This document shows positions 63,890-64,000 of a stretch of 64,000 bases of DNA, piece by piece. The notes below the pieces were generated by a model. That model made no database searches. It was not told the DNA's origin and was given only the letters and a program-made list of their open reading frames with translations. This DNA is from Acanthococcus lagerstroemiae. Its lineage: Eukaryota; Arthropoda; Insecta; Hemiptera; Eriococcidae. The position numbers and the translations under genes were made by a program. The DNA lies in assembly GCA_031841125.1 (NCBI GenBank), contig CM063109.1, positions 28,637,538 through 28,701,537 on the forward strand. The letters run 5' to 3'. Each line of letters begins with the position of its first letter. Position 1 is the first letter of the stretch.

Positions 63890-64000
63890 AGAGACCAGCT
63901 TTGTGTGACGTCACACCAGTGAGTTACTGTTAGCAAGAGTACCCGTCTTTTTTCGAGCGGACGTATTGACTCCCATAAGAAAAACACACGGAGCAAAGAT
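63890..64000. mobile_element. Hairpin MITE family B, cut by the window end
   Basis: Left end AGACCAGCTTTGTGTGACGT, then CACCAGTGAGTTACTGTTAG, AAGAGTACCCGTCTTTTTT and CCCATAAGAAAAACACACGG. It matches the arm of 55581-55923. The rest lies beyond base 64000. Confidence 0.85.

Overview
This window looks like eukaryotic, almost certainly animal and probably insect, nuclear DNA. It is AT-rich, has no bacterial gene organisation, and is packed with metazoan-type transposons: RTE-, Jockey- and CR1-like LINEs, a Penelope element, hAT and MULE DNA transposons, tRNA-headed SINEs and many hairpin MITEs. I cannot fix the species from sequence alone. A hemipteran-like arthropod is a guess.

The only host gene I recognise is PTRHD1 (PTH2-family peptidyl-tRNA hydrolase domain protein), on the + strand. 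Exon 1 is 19328-19516 and exon 2 is 38682-38855. A 19.2 kb intron made almost entirely of transposons separates them. The exons join in phase 0 into a 120-codon reading frame.

Layout. 1-6.6 kb: diverged repeats, a TA-flanked MITE, a small hAT MITE, and a palindromic element holding a hAT element with a perfect palindromic target duplication; a GC-rich unique island lies at 5.7-6.2 kb. 6.8-11.9 kb: a 5 kb element with long inverted ends and an internal ~80-bp tandem array broken by two MITEs. 12.6-13.9 kb: GC-rich, coding-like but unidentified sequence. 14.5-18.4 kb: a ~115-bp repeat array that changes strand and is split by a Penelope element, a tRNA-SINE and a long-TIR MITE. 19.3-38.9 kb: PTRHD1, whose intron holds a MULE split by an RTE LINE and a 316-bp duplication, an RTE LINE split by a hAT that itself holds a Jockey relic and a small hAT, a nearly complete CR1-like LINE, and two RTE copies nested in opposite orientation. 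39.1-46.1 kb: a Jockey-like LINE on the minus strand, split by a 3.7 kb hAT-type element with a large fold-back core. 46-51 kb: LINE crumbs and long-TIR and hairpin elements. 51.8-60.4 kb: AT-rich, less repetitive DNA with a few GC-rich coding-like islands that may be exons or long UTR of unrecognised genes. 60.9-64 kb: a TATCGATA cluster, a TIR element next to a possible pogo/psq HTH fragment, and a MITE cut by the window end.

Most mobile-element genes are dead from frameshifts, stops or truncation. The clearest signals are the nested insertions: several can be proved because an interrupted reading frame resumes on the other side of an 8-bp target duplication.
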